This document shows, piece by piece, positions 43,528 to 52,235 of a stretch of 64,000 nt of DNA (positions within the stretch are counted from its first letter, which is position 1; each line of letters begins with the position of its first letter). The position numbers were made by a program, and so were the translations under genes. Source of the stretch: Palsa-744 sp963702975 (GTDB lineage: Bacteria > Actinomycetota > Thermoleophilia > Solirubrobacterales > Solirubrobacteraceae); the NCBI GenBank assembly GCA_963702975.1, contig OY969775.1:62001-126000 (forward strand). The letters are read 5' to 3'. The notes beneath the pieces are model-generated. The model saw nothing but the letters and a program-made list of their open reading frames with translations. It was not told the DNA's origin and searched no databases.

Positions 43528-44003
43528 CCGCTTGGATCTCCGCAACCTGGAAGTGTCTCTGCCGTACGTATCCGTACCCGAAGCTTGCCGAGTCGAAGAA
43601 GGATTGCCGGTGATCTTCGGCACGGTGGGCGATGGGGGTTGCGCTGAGTTCTCCGCAGCCACCTCGGCGGTAGCGGCCGAGACGGCTGCGGTCACGTCTC
43701 CAGTCTCGGCGACGTCCACGATGCACGAGCCCAGGAACGGCTCGGCAGTGACGCCGGCGGCGGTGCAAATCGGCGTCGCTTTCGAAGCGAGCTACCGGAT
43801 CGTCAGCTGGGAACACCGCACCGATCTGGAGCCTGTATCTCGCCATGACAACGGTATAGCGCCAGGGGCGCTTGACAGTCGGTCACGAGGCGGTGCTCAC
43901 TTTGTAGGCATTGTCACAAGGCTAACTGGCGCGGCGGCGGGAGCTTTTGGCTCCGCCGGCACATCAACTACCCCGTCAACGCGGGCGGGGCAGCCAACCG
44001 GCC
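43528..44003. other. Intergenic region without supported gene
   Basis: These 476 bases follow the HAD gene and precede, tail to tail, the DNA methyltransferase. Open frames cross it on both strands, but none shows domain-like sequence or a ribosome-binding site. It may be a junction of the restriction-modification cassette. Confidence 0.35.
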
Positions 44004-45725
44004 CTACGCCGCAGAGGCGAGCGGTGACTTGCTAGGTGCCAGGAGCACCTCCAGCTCTTCCGCCAGCTTCTTGCGGTCCACGTTCTCGCCCTCCATCAAC
44101 GCCTGGACCGCATCTCGTGTCCGTGCTCCGGCGTCAGCGCGACTATCCACGGGCACCCACCACGGATATGGCAGCCGCTCGACATCCTTGCTCTGGATGT
44201 TGCGCGTATGGTTGATCACCTGCTTCAGGATCGCCGTCGCGAGCTCGGTCTGCAGCCACGCCAAGATGACCCAAAGCTCGTCAGGATCGACGCCCGGTCG
44301 AAGAAACCCGCACGGAGCACCGCTGTCCAAGATGTAACCCGCCGGCAGATAACGAGCATTGATCTTCTGCGACACCAACTGCCACGTCAATCCCTCACGA
44401 CCAAAAAACGGACCACCACCGACGCCGTGCAGATACCACGGCCCCGTCTTCTTGAACGTCAGCACCGCGTCTCCGTCGTTCTTCCAGTAGACCACGAAGC
44501 CCGGCTCAGTATAAAGGCGCTCGCTCGACGCTTTGTTGTAATACCGATAGTCAGCATGTGGGAGCTCGATGCGAGCCGGCTGGTCGCGCTTGTGCGTTAC
44601 CACAACGCGCCGCGTGCGGCCTTCTGCTTCTAGCTTGACCAGCTCATCTTCTCGCTTCTTGGAAATTTTTCCCAATCGTGCGTATCCGCGCTCTTCCTCA
44701 AGCGTGATCGGCCTATCCGCGAAGTCGATGATCAGGGGCTCCTCGATGGCGCCGCCCCGCACCTCCCGTACAAACAGCTCGTTGCGGCCAATTGTCATTC
44801 CGCCCGTCGCGACCATAACATCGCCGATCTTCGGCCCTGCGAAGAGCCCCGCGTACTCATTGCTGATCGTCCATGAATGATTTCCTGTGGCCTCCATCGC
44901 TTCCCGAGTAACCGACTCACCGAAGACGATCGCCTCATTTGCGGGCGCTCCTTCGCGCAGCGTCAACACGACCATGTCATATCTAGTCTCGTCGGAGAAC
45001 TCTTGAAGACGGCTCACTGTGGGAGTCCCGCGATCCATCAGCAGCATACGAAGGCCGCCCATGGTCGAGATCGTCAGGAACGTGTCTGAGCAGATGAACA
45101 CCAGCTCACCTTCAGGCGCCAGCTCCTCCAGCGCCTTGGCGGTGAAGAACGAGTAGGTCTCCTTCTTGAGCTTCCTGCCGCCATACCTGCCGTATCGCCG
45201 GTCAAGTTGGTCCTCCAACGCCGCGTCAAAGATGCCGCCGAACGGCGGGTTGCCTATGATCAGGTCAAACCGCATCCTCCCCGGATCAAATCGAAAATAG
45301 TCACCGAGAACTAGGTTGTAGGTCGGGGGCATGGGACCCCATCGCGCTTCGATTGCCGCGACGGCGCGATCGTACATCTCGGGATCAACCTCAACGCCCC
45401 ACACCCTCTCGTTCAGAACCCGCTCTAGTCGATCCGACGTGCTCCCGTGCTCGCGTTCCATGTAGTGGGCGATAAGTGGCAACAGAAATGCTCCGTCACC
45501 GAATGAGGGCTCGAAGGCAGTTCGTGGCTCGCGGGACAGCGGGCCTCGGGCAACCTCGTGCGCCAAATGGGCTGGCGTCAGATACTGCCCGAGTTGACGC
45601 TGCCGCTCTCGGCCGCGCTTAGTCGTCCGTTTCAAGGGGCAAATCCGATTGGTCGATGGGGCTGCCAGGATCGAAGCCGGAGACTGCTTCGTTGATCTCT
45701 CGCAGTTCTTTTTCTCGGCTGGCAA
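44004..45725 (-). CDS. Type II restriction-modification N6-adenine DNA methyltransferase
   Basis: The protein is 573 residues from a TTG at 45725. A TTG at 45635 gives 543 residues and a smaller overlap with the endonuclease gene. RQLGQYLTPAHLAHEVA, motif I FEPSFGDGAFLLPLI and motif IV IIGNPPFGG are diagnostic of an N6-adenine methylase of the Eco57I/TaqI type. A target-recognition region follows (350-500). It uses S-adenosylmethionine to protect host sites from the neighbouring nuclease. Lower GC than the surroundings suggests horizontal gain. Confidence 0.88.
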   Translation of the reverse strand: MPAEKKNCERSTKQSPASILAAPSTNRICPLKRTTKRGRERQRQLGQYLTPAHLAHEVARGPLSREPRTAFEPSFGDGAFLLPLIAHYMEREHGSTSDRLERVLNERVWGVEVDPEMYDRAVAAIEARWGPMPPTYNLVLGDYFRFDPGRMRFDLIIGNPPFGGIFDAALEDQLDRRYGRYGGRKLKKETYSFFTAKALEELAPEGELVFICSDTFLTISTMGGLRMLLMDRGTPTVSRLQEFSDETRYDMVVLTLREGAPANEAIVFGESVTREAMEATGNHSWTISNEYAGLFAGPKIGDVMVATGGMTIGRNELFVREVRGGAIEEPLIIDFADRPITLEEERGYARLGKISKKREDELVKLEAEGRTRRVVVTHKRDQPARIELPHADYRYYNKASSERLYTEPGFVVYWKNDGDAVLTFKKTGPWYLHGVGGGPFFGREGLTWQLVSQKINARYLPAGYILDSGAPCGFLRPGVDPDELWVILAWLQTELATAILKQVINHTRNIQSKDVERLPYPWWVPVDSRADAGARTRDAVQALMEGENVDRKKLAEELEVLLAPSKSPLASAA

Positions 45726-46341
45726 AGAAGCGAGCGTTGCTTTTTTCTCGAAGATCTTTCAGGTAAGCAAGCATCGGCTCAGTCGACACGACGGAGTAGT
45801 TCGGCGGCGGTGGCGTGTCGAAGCGCGCGGCATTCAACATGAGTTGCCCTGGTCCGGAGTTGAAACCCACGTAGCCATCAATGATGTGAAGCAAGTCTAC
45901 TAGCTGTACGTTAGAGACGACGGGTGTATCGGCCGTAAAACGCACGAACAGAAGATAGTACGAATCGATCCACCGGTTCGCCAACGCTTTTGTGAGTCGT
46001 TTGAGAGCAACGAGGTTCGGATGCCCTCTGGTCGCCTTTCCAACCTCTTTCACACCGGACTTGACATTCACCGGATTGAACATTCCGCCACTCTCTACCC
46101 AGACGTCGCCCATTCCTCGTTCGGCCCTATCTGCCCCGTCTTTGTCGAGCTCGAAAGTGACACGAGTTCCGAACTCCGCCTCCAGTGCCGCGACACTGTG
46201 TTCCTCAACGTAGTCCGCCAAGGAATGCCCGCGCTCTTTTTTGCGAAGCATGAAGGCATCGAGCTCGCCCCCCTTGCATCGCTGATCCCAGGCCCGCTGG
46301 ACGACGTCGATCATGCGTTCTTGAGTCGCCCTGTCGAGCAT
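45619..46341 (-). CDS. Putative type II restriction endonuclease
   Basis: This 240-residue protein lies directly upstream of and overlapping the methyltransferase. A possible PD-(D/E)xK-like core is VTFELDKDGADRAERGMGDV..NPVNVKSG, in which a central strand ends in N-V-K. After this come DSYYLLFVRFTADT and a helical C terminus. I do not recognise the exact family, and the recognition site is unknown. The assignment rests mainly on pairing with the methylase, size, and the acidic/Lys pattern. Composition matches the methylase gene, so the two probably moved together. Confidence 0.65.
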   Translation of the reverse strand: MLDRATQERMIDVVQRAWDQRCKGGELDAFMLRKKERGHSLADYVEEHSVAALEAEFGTRVTFELDKDGADRAERGMGDVWVESGGMFNPVNVKSGVKEVGKATRGHPNLVALKRLTKALANRWIDSYYLLFVRFTADTPVVSNVQLVDLLHIIDGYVGFNSGPGQLMLNAARFDTPPPPNYSVVSTEPMLAYLKDLREKSNARFFASREKELREINEAVSGFDPGSPIDQSDLPLETDD

Positions 46342-46608
46342 GCCTGGACCTTATCCGTCGGCGTGGATGCCACGGGGCGCCGACCCCTCTGCCTAGCACT
46401 ACGCTACGGGCACTGGAGCCACACGTACGGCCCCAGATTTGGCCGACCCGCACCTACCCCCACCCTCTGTCAGGCTGGGCTTCTCGCGCCATATTGCGCT
46501 CCGCGGCACGCTGCGCGCGGTCCCCTGCGCGGTCCAAGCCCTTTTGACCTTCGCCTTTTCGGACCCCTAACACACAAAAACCCTGCGTTGAGCACGGCTC
46601 TTTCGTCA

Positions 46609-46681
46609 TGGGCGATACTGGGCTCGAACCAGTGACCTCCGCCTTGTCGAGGCGGCGCTCTCCCAGCTGAGCTAATCGCCC
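46609..46681 (-). tRNA. tRNA-Val (GAC)
   Basis: The 73-nt cloverleaf has acceptor GGGCGAT paired with ATCGCCC and discriminator A. The D-arm is GCTC..GAGC, and the anticodon stem CCGCC/GGCGG has loop TCGACAA and anticodon GAC. The T-arm is ACTGG TTCGAGC CCAGT. No encoded CCA. The restriction-modification pair begins 268 bases downstream. Confidence 0.95.
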
Positions 46682-46823
46682 TGGGATCGGCTGCCAAGGG
46701 TATCAACGAGCGCCGGATGTCCGATGCGGCCGACCACGAGGCGTCGCGAAGCCCGCGCGCGGCTCGGGAGACCGGGCGCCGGCCGGCGTCCTCCCGGCGC
46801 AGCGCCCAGATCCCATGCCACGA

Positions 46824-47858
46824 TCAGGGCACGATCACGACCCTGCCTTCGCCTTCGCCGCCGGCCGCTTCGGAGCCTTGGGACCCGGCCACGCCAGCGC
46901 CTTCGCCGCCACTCGAGCCCGAGCCGGCTTCGCTCCCCCGCCCGGACGCTTCGGCTTCGCCGTGGGGGCTCTGCGCGGCGTACGGCGAGCGCTCCACCCG
47001 TCCGACCGCGGATTCAGCCGAGCCCTGCGTCGCCGAGGCGTACGTCACGCCCTGGCCGGACTCGATCGTCTTGATCGCCTGAGCGGCGGTGCTCGAGGAG
47101 ATCGCAAAGCCCACGCCCGTGCTGCCTGGCTGCGAGCCGCCGACGGTCGACGCGTCGCTTGCGATCTGCGAGTTGACGCCGATCACATCGCCTTCTTCGT
47201 TCAACAGCGGCCCGCCCGAGTTGCCAGGGTTGAGCGCCGCGTCGGTCTGGATCGCGCCCGTGATCTTCGCGCCGTCGGGTGCCTCGATTTCGCGACCGAG
47301 AGCCGAGACGATGCCGCGCGTGAGGGTCTCTTCCAGGCCATATGGGTTGCCGATCGCGTACACCGCGTCTCCGACCTGGACCGAGCTGGAGCTCACAAGC
47401 GCCAGCGGCTTCAGCCCGAGCCCGGACGGATCGACGCTGATCAGCGCCAGGTCCTCGTTGGCTTCTTCGCCCACGAGCTTTGCACGGCGAGTCGTCTTCG
47501 TCGAGCCGCTCGCCTCCACAGTGATGCTCGTCGCGTTCTTGACCACGTGGTCGTTCGTGAGGATCAGGCCTTTCGAGTTCAGCACGATGCCCGTGCCCTC
47601 GTCCTCGCCATCCGGCGTGACCACCTTGATCGCCACGACTCCAGCCGCGTCACGCTGGTAGATCTGGGTGGCAGACAGCGATGTCGAGGACACATCGCGG
47701 CGCGTGCCCGTCGAGGCCGGCGCGCTCGTGACCGCCGCCTTGCTCGACGCCGCACTGCGCCCGCCGCCTCCGAGCAGGGAGACGGCCACGCCCGCCACGA
47801 CTCCGCCGACCAGCGCAGCCAGCAGTATTGGTGCAAGTACACGTTTCAACGGGATCAC
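46824..47858 (-). CDS. HtrA/DegP-like serine protease without PDZ domain
   Basis: This 344-residue protein has an N-terminal membrane anchor or signal (VLAPILLAALVGGVVAGVAV). The trypsin-like domain has the triad His104 (LTNDHVVKN), Asp136 (ANEDLALI) and Ser214 (NPGNSGGPLL). Instead of a PDZ domain, the C-terminal 75 residues are a Gly/Ser/Ala/Glu-rich tail (for example GSSGGEGAGVAGSQGS). It is likely an envelope quality-control protease. The tail may be a flexible linker or wall-spanning segment. Confidence 0.88.
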   Translation of the reverse strand: MIPLKRVLAPILLAALVGGVVAGVAVSLLGGGGRSAASSKAAVTSAPASTGTRRDVSSTSLSATQIYQRDAAGVVAIKVVTPDGEDEGTGIVLNSKGLILTNDHVVKNATSITVEASGSTKTTRRAKLVGEEANEDLALISVDPSGLGLKPLALVSSSSVQVGDAVYAIGNPYGLEETLTRGIVSALGREIEAPDGAKITGAIQTDAALNPGNSGGPLLNEEGDVIGVNSQIASDASTVGGSQPGSTGVGFAISSSTAAQAIKTIESGQGVTYASATQGSAESAVGRVERSPYAAQSPHGEAEASGRGSEAGSGSSGGEGAGVAGSQGSEAAGGEGEGRVVIVP

Positions 47859-48065
47859 CTCTGAGTTGTTGGGGGGAAACCCATGGTGCGACCACGTCGT
47901 GTGCAGGGGCTAACGAGCTCCGAAAGGACCGCTAATCAGGGCAGAAGGACTTCATAACGACGCGCGCCGTCGGCCAACACGCTCGGCCACTGCGCGCCTC
48001 CCCGCAGGGCCTGCGAGACCGTGTCCCGCGACCCCCGAACCCGTCGAGCGCGCCCTATCCAAGAG

Positions 48066-48136
48066 AGGCGACGACCGGAATCGAACCGGTGTAGACGGCT
48101 TTGCAGGCCGCTGCGTAGCCACTCCGCCACGTCGCC
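48066..48136 (-). tRNA. tRNA-Cys (GCA)
   Basis: The 71-nt cloverleaf has acceptor GGCGACG paired with CGTCGCC and anticodon loop CTGCAAA giving anticodon GCA. The T-arm is CCGGTTCGATTCCGG. No encoded CCA. Confidence 0.95.
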
Positions 48137-48216
48137 GAGAAGGCCATACAGCGTAGCGAGGGAAGCTCCGCGGCTTGGGCGGGGCCCTTTCAGCCACGTA
48201 GGCTCTCGGAAAGGAC

Positions 48217-48399
48217 ATGGAACCCAGGATCGACGTCATCACGCTCGCCGTCGCGGATCTGGACCGCGCGCTCGCTTTCTGCGGAGACGGCCTCGGGCTG
48301 GAGTCGCGCGGGATCGTCGGCACCGAGTTCGCCGGCGACGAGATCGAGCCTGACGGGGCTGTGGCGATGTTCGAGCTGCAGGGCAGGTGGGAGTTTGCG
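48217..48399 (+). pseudogene. Truncated glyoxalase/VOC domain gene
   Basis: The first 60 codons read as the N-terminal half of a VOC-family protein: MEPRIDVITLAVADLDRALAFCGDGLGLESRGIVG, then GAVAMFELQGRWEFALP. A complete VOC protein needs about 120 residues with a second beta-alpha-beta unit. Here the similarity ends near 48,395 and the remaining frame (to 48573) is merely antisense to a membrane-protein gene. The point of change looks like a recombination junction. It is probably not functional. Confidence 0.6.
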
Positions 48400-48585
48400 C
48401 TACCGCGAAGCCCGCCTGACGCGCCGCATGCTCCATACGAGGAGGAGCAGCGCACACGCTCCCACGCCTACGATCAGGTGGGTCTGTTCGTCCGCGAACG
48501 CCAGCGCCAGGGTCGCCGCCATGAGGACGCTCGCAGCGGACAGCGCCAGCCAGGTCACGACGAACCCACGTAGGTTGGATCGCAT
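48400..48585 (-). CDS. Small two-helix membrane protein
   Basis: This 61-residue protein from the ATG at 48585 (a GTG at 48612 is also possible) has two hydrophobic segments, VVTWLALSAASVLMAATLALAF and THLIVGVGACALLLLVW. A short loop (ADEQ) lies between them, and the tail is basic (RRVRRASR). No family is recognised. The gene is antisense to the tail of the truncated VOC frame, and of the two this one looks more protein-like in this stretch. Confidence 0.5.
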   Translation of the reverse strand: MRSNLRGFVVTWLALSAASVLMAATLALAFADEQTHLIVGVGACALLLLVWSMRRVRRASR

Positions 48586-48669
48586 GGTCTTGGATCTTAC
48601 GTGAGGCACCACGCCTACTCATTCGAAGTCCTGCAGCGTCGGCCAGACCTTCTTCCACGGCGCGCACGC

Positions 48670-49758
48670 CTACTCCGACGCGCCCGTATCCGTCAGCTGC
48701 GCGCTCCAGCGCTCCTCGATCCGCCCGAAGCGCCACAGCGACAGCGCGATCGCCCACGTGGCGATGAACATGCCGACGATCACGAAGCCGAGCGTGTTGA
48801 TGTCGATGCTCTCGAGCCAGCTCCAGAACGAGCCCGACAGGCCCAGCTCCGAGGCGAGCAGGCCGCCGAGCTCGATCGTGCCGATCACCAGCGCCACCGC
48901 CACCGACAGGCCCGTGACGGTGATGTTGTAGAAGACCTTGCGAACGGGCTTCGTGAATGCCCAGCCGTACGCGTAGTTCATGAACGACCCGTCGATCGAG
49001 TCCATCAGCGACATGCCCGCCGCGAACAGCACCGGCAGGCACAGGATCGCGTACCACGGCAGCCCCGCGCCCGCCGCGCCGCCCGCCAGCACCAGCAGCG
49101 CGACCTCGGTGGCCGTGTCGAAGCCCAGGCCGAACAGGACGCCGATCGGGTACATCTGACTGGGCCTGGTGACCGTCCGCGTCAGGCGGCCGAGGAAGCG
49201 GTTCATCAGCCCGCGACGGCCCAGCAGCTGCTCGAGGCCCTGCTCGTCCAGGTGGCCGCCCCGCATCTCACGGAACACCCTCACCACGCCCAGCAGGATC
49301 ACGACGTTGACCGCCGCGATCACATACAGGAACGAGCCGGAGACGAGCGTGCCGATCCAGTTGGTCACCTGATGCAGCCCCGAGCCGTCGTCCTTGACCG
49401 GGCCCGCCAACGACCTGGCCCCGATCGACAGCAGCAGTGCCAGCAGGAACACGATCGTGGAGTGTCCGAGCGAGAACCAGAAGCCGACGCTCAGCGGTCG
49501 CCTGCCCTCGGCCATCAGCTTGCGCGTCGTGTTGTCGATCGCCGAGATGTGATCCGCGTCGAACGCGTGCCTCAGCCCGAGCGTGTACGCCGTCACGCCG
49601 ATCCCCGCCGTGAACGCCCCCGCCGTGCCCAGGCGGTAGCGATGCGGCGCCACCAGCGCGATCAGCGTCACGAAGCCGACCACGTGCAGGGCGCCGACGA
49701 CCAGCGCCATCGTCAGCAGCGTCAGCCGCTGCCCGCGCTCGAGCGAAGCCCACCACAT
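48670..49758 (-). CDS. Nickel/cobalt transporter, NiCoT (HoxN/NixA) family
   Basis: This 362-residue polytopic membrane protein from the ATG at 49758 has the family signature in helix 2, LRHAFDADHISAIDNTTRK. It also has GFWFSLGHSTIVF and LFGLGFDTATEVALLVL. About eight hydrophobic segments are visible, and a soluble loop in the middle (FREMRGGHLDEQGLEQLLGR) matches the cytoplasmic loop of known members. It imports Ni2+ or Co2+ for metalloenzymes or cobalamin. No such enzymes are encoded nearby. A direct repeat upstream may be its operator. Confidence 0.9.
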   Translation of the reverse strand: MWWASLERGQRLTLLTMALVVGALHVVGFVTLIALVAPHRYRLGTAGAFTAGIGVTAYTLGLRHAFDADHISAIDNTTRKLMAEGRRPLSVGFWFSLGHSTIVFLLALLLSIGARSLAGPVKDDGSGLHQVTNWIGTLVSGSFLYVIAAVNVVILLGVVRVFREMRGGHLDEQGLEQLLGRRGLMNRFLGRLTRTVTRPSQMYPIGVLFGLGFDTATEVALLVLAGGAAGAGLPWYAILCLPVLFAAGMSLMDSIDGSFMNYAYGWAFTKPVRKVFYNITVTGLSVAVALVIGTIELGGLLASELGLSGSFWSWLESIDINTLGFVIVGMFIATWAIALSLWRFGRIEERWSAQLTDTGASE

Positions 49759-49857
49759 CCGTACCCCGCGCCGCCGCTCTGACCCAGACACCGCTGCCCG
49801 CCTCTCGCCTTCTCGATCCGCGCCCGCCGCCCGACCGCCGGGCCGTGACCGTGGACC

Positions 49858-49888
49858 ATACGCCCAGCTCCTGGACGATACGCCCAGC
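49858..49888. promoter_or_regulatory. 11-bp direct repeats between the NiCoT and small membrane genes
   Basis: ATACGCCCAGC occurs at 49858-49868 and again at 49878-49888, with starts exactly 20 bp apart (about two helical turns). The region is divergent between the transporter and the gene at 49941. It may bind a metal-responsive regulator, which is inference. Confidence 0.35.
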
Positions 49889-49940
49889 GCCCTCGCCGGC
49901 CGGCCCCGCCGCCATCTGGACTTCTGGCGTGGGCGCGTGT

Positions 49941-50267
49941 ATGTTGCGGCGCATGCCTGCAAAGGGTCTGCGCCCGCGGCTCGCGCTGCGGCTGGCCGCG
50001 ATCGTGCTCCTCGCCGTCGCCGTCGCAGCCATTGCCGGCACGGGCGCGGCCCTCGTCCTTGCCCCGGTCGCGCTGCTGGCGCTGCCGCTGCTGTTCGGGC
50101 GCTATCCGGGCGAGCGCGTCATCCACCGCATGGCGGGCCGCGTAGCGCGCGAGCGGGCGTCCGTCTCCGTCGTCCTGCCCCGCGCCCCGCGCCTGCTCGG
50201 CGCGCGCGTAGCCGCGCTTGCGCTGCCCGGCTGCGGCCGCGCGCCTCCGGCCGCGATCGCGATCTGA
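49941..50267 (+). CDS. Small membrane protein of unknown function
   Basis: This protein is 108 residues from the ATG at 49941, or 104 from the ATG at 49953. A pair of hydrophobic segments (LAAIVLLAVAVAAIAGTGAALVLAPVALLALPLLFG) is followed by a basic, Arg-rich C-terminal half (RYPGERVIHRMAGRVARERA) predicted to face the cytoplasm. No family is recognised. It is divergent from the nickel/cobalt transporter. Confidence 0.55.
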   Translation: MLRRMPAKGLRPRLALRLAAIVLLAVAVAAIAGTGAALVLAPVALLALPLLFGRYPGERVIHRMAGRVARERASVSVVLPRAPRLLGARVAALALPGCGRAPPAAIAI

Positions 50268-50412
50268 CGGCCTCGGTCGGCGCGCCGCCGACCGCATGAC
50301 TGGAGGACTCACACGCCGGGCGATGCCCGGGCGATTCCTCGTTCCTGGCCGCGGATCCCGACCGCCGCAAACGCGGCGCTGAACTGGGCTCGCGCTGCGC
50401 GCGGGCACTCAG

Positions 50413-50440
50413 CGTGTTCGCGGAGCGCTCCGCGAACACG
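50413..50440. repeat. Perfect 28-bp palindrome upstream of the Met/His-rich gene
   Basis: Two 14-base arms meet at GAGCGCTC with no mismatch. It ends 8 bases before the AAGGAG ribosome-binding site of the gene at 50464. It is either a dimer operator or an RNA hairpin next to the translation start. Confidence 0.7.
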
Positions 50441-50463
50441 AACGGCCAAGGAGAAACATCACG

Positions 50464-51171
50464 ATGATTGCAACAGATACCACGATGGCGCACATGGGCT
50501 CCGCCGCCGCGTCGCACATGAGCGGGATGCACGCGATGGCGATGGGCGGGGTGTCGATGAGCGTCGGCTCCCACACCACCAACATCCTCCCGAGCTGGCT
50601 CGCAGTGCTGTGGATGCTCACGTTCTTCGCGATCGTCGTCATCCACGCCAGGCACGTGCTCGAAAGCCACGGCCAGCGGCGCGTATGGCACTCCGGCCAC
50701 GTGTTCATGGCGCTCGGCATGGCGGTGATGTACGCGCCGGCGTCCGTCGACTACTTCAACATCCCGACGGGGTTCTGGTCGCTGGCGTTCGCCAACGGCG
50801 CGATCGCGATCGTGCTGTGGGTGCTCGCACAGGCGTTCGCCGGACGCGGGACCAACGTGCTGTGGCTGGTGATGGCGTTCGACCTCGGCGCGATGGCCTA
50901 CATGTGGTCGCCGACCGGCTTCCAGGCGCCGCTGACGTGGCTGCTGGTCGCCTACTTCGCCGCGCAGGCGCTGCTGTGGGGCACCGATCGGATGCGCGAC
51001 ATCGACGAGCGCACGATCCTCGGTGGAGCCATGTCGGTCACCCCCGACGGCGCGCTGGCGGCGAGCGTCGCCGAGCCGCTCATCTGCTTCAAGGACCTGC
51101 GCGTGTCGATGGCCGCGATGAGCATCGGCATGGCCTACATGTTCGCCGCGATGCAGCTGGTGATGTCATGA
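50464..51171 (+). CDS. DUF5134-like polytopic membrane protein, Met/His-rich N terminus
   Basis: This 235-residue protein is preceded by a strong AAGGAG. Residues 1-35 are unusually rich in Met and His (TTMAHMGSAAASHMSGMHAM), a pattern typical of copper-handling segments. About six transmembrane helices follow, with conserved-looking HARHVLESHGQRRVWHSGHVFMALGMAVMY and a late MAAMSIGMAYMFAAMQL. I associate the pattern with actinobacterial DUF5134 proteins. The next gene starts in an ATGA overlap, so the two are translated together. Confidence 0.7.
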   Translation: MIATDTTMAHMGSAAASHMSGMHAMAMGGVSMSVGSHTTNILPSWLAVLWMLTFFAIVVIHARHVLESHGQRRVWHSGHVFMALGMAVMYAPASVDYFNIPTGFWSLAFANGAIAIVLWVLAQAFAGRGTNVLWLVMAFDLGAMAYMWSPTGFQAPLTWLLVAYFAAQALLWGTDRMRDIDERTILGGAMSVTPDGALAASVAEPLICFKDLRVSMAAMSIGMAYMFAAMQLVMS

Positions 51172-52175
51172 GCGCCGCGGCTGCAGCTGCAGCTGCACGC
51201 CCGGGCGGGCGGCCGCTCGTCACCGCGCGCGGCATCCAGATCGCGCTCGGCGTCGTCTGGCTGCTCGACGGGCTGTTCCAGTTCAAGAGCTTCATGTTCA
51301 CGCACGGCATCGTCACCGAAGTGTTCGAACCGGCGATGCACGGCCAGCCCGCGTTCATCGGCGAGCCGATGCGCACGCTCGACGACTTCTACGGGCGCGA
51401 CCTCACGCTCTGGAACACGCTCTCCGGCGAGATCCAGGTCGCGATCGGCCTTGCGCTGATCTGCAGCAGGCGGCTGGTCAAGCCGGCGCTCGCGGTGTCG
51501 TTCGCGTGGGCGATCTACGTGTGGTGGTTCGGCGAGGGCTTCGGCGGCCTGACCTCCAACACGCTGCCCGCGCCGCTGATGGGCGCGCCCGGCGCGGTGA
51601 TCCTGTACGCGATCATCGGCCTGCTCGTGTGGCCGACCGACAGACGGGAGGGCCGCTCCCCTGCGGCGCTCGGCCCGCTCGGCGACCGCGGCGGGCTGTA
51701 TCTCTGGTCCGGCCTGTGGGTGATCTCCGCCGGCCTGTGGCTCGCGAACGTCAACCGCGCGAAGGAAGCGACCCACGGGATGATCACCGAAATGGCCGAA
51801 GCGTCGCCGCATTGGCTGGCCAGGATCCAGGACTCGCTGGCCAAGCACACCGTCGGCCACGGCAGCACGATCGCGATCGTGCTCGCGATCGTCTCGCTCG
51901 CCGTCGCCTTCGCGGTGTGGACGCCGCTGCGCTGGCCCGCGCTGGTGGTCGGGATCGTGCTCTCGCTCGCCTACTGGCTGTACGGGCAGGACCTCGGCGG
52001 CCCGTTCTGGAGCGAAGGCGCGACCGACTTCAACGCCGGGCCGCTGTTCGTGCTGCTCGCCGTCGCGCTGCTGCCGGTCGCGCAGCTTGTCACCTCCAGC
52101 CAGCGCGCGCCCGAGCAGGCACCGGCGCCCGACCGGGCCGCGAAGGCGGGGACGCCGGAGGTGGGCGTGGCCTGA
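51168..52175 (+). CDS. Polytopic membrane protein coupled to the DUF5134-like gene
   Basis: This 335-residue protein starts at an ATG overlapping the previous stop (ATGA). About eight hydrophobic segments are visible, opening with RGIQIALGVVWLLDGLFQFKSFMF and including AVSFAWAIYVWWFGEGFGGL. The first segment resembles the start of DoxX-like proteins, but no full family match is recognised. A 20-residue polar tail ends the protein. Coupling suggests a two-component membrane complex with the upstream protein. Confidence 0.65.
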   Translation: MSAAAAAAAARPGGRPLVTARGIQIALGVVWLLDGLFQFKSFMFTHGIVTEVFEPAMHGQPAFIGEPMRTLDDFYGRDLTLWNTLSGEIQVAIGLALICSRRLVKPALAVSFAWAIYVWWFGEGFGGLTSNTLPAPLMGAPGAVILYAIIGLLVWPTDRREGRSPAALGPLGDRGGLYLWSGLWVISAGLWLANVNRAKEATHGMITEMAEASPHWLARIQDSLAKHTVGHGSTIAIVLAIVSLAVAFAVWTPLRWPALVVGIVLSLAYWLYGQDLGGPFWSEGATDFNAGPLFVLLAVALLPVAQLVTSSQRAPEQAPAPDRAAKAGTPEVGVA

Positions 52176-52235
52176 GCCTCCACGCTGGCGCGGGCAGGCA
52201 CGCCGGCGCAGGCAGACATCCGCGATGGTCGGCCC

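Noticed and set aside
43394..43846. Minus-strand open frame between the HAD and methyltransferase genes
   Set aside because: Arg/His-rich shadow-like sequence overlapping the HAD 3' end, with no domain or ribosome-binding site.
48239..49057. Minus-strand frame opposite the VOC gene and inside the NiCoT gene
   Set aside because: Runs in a different frame of the NiCoT gene, with Arg/Gly-rich shadow sequence.
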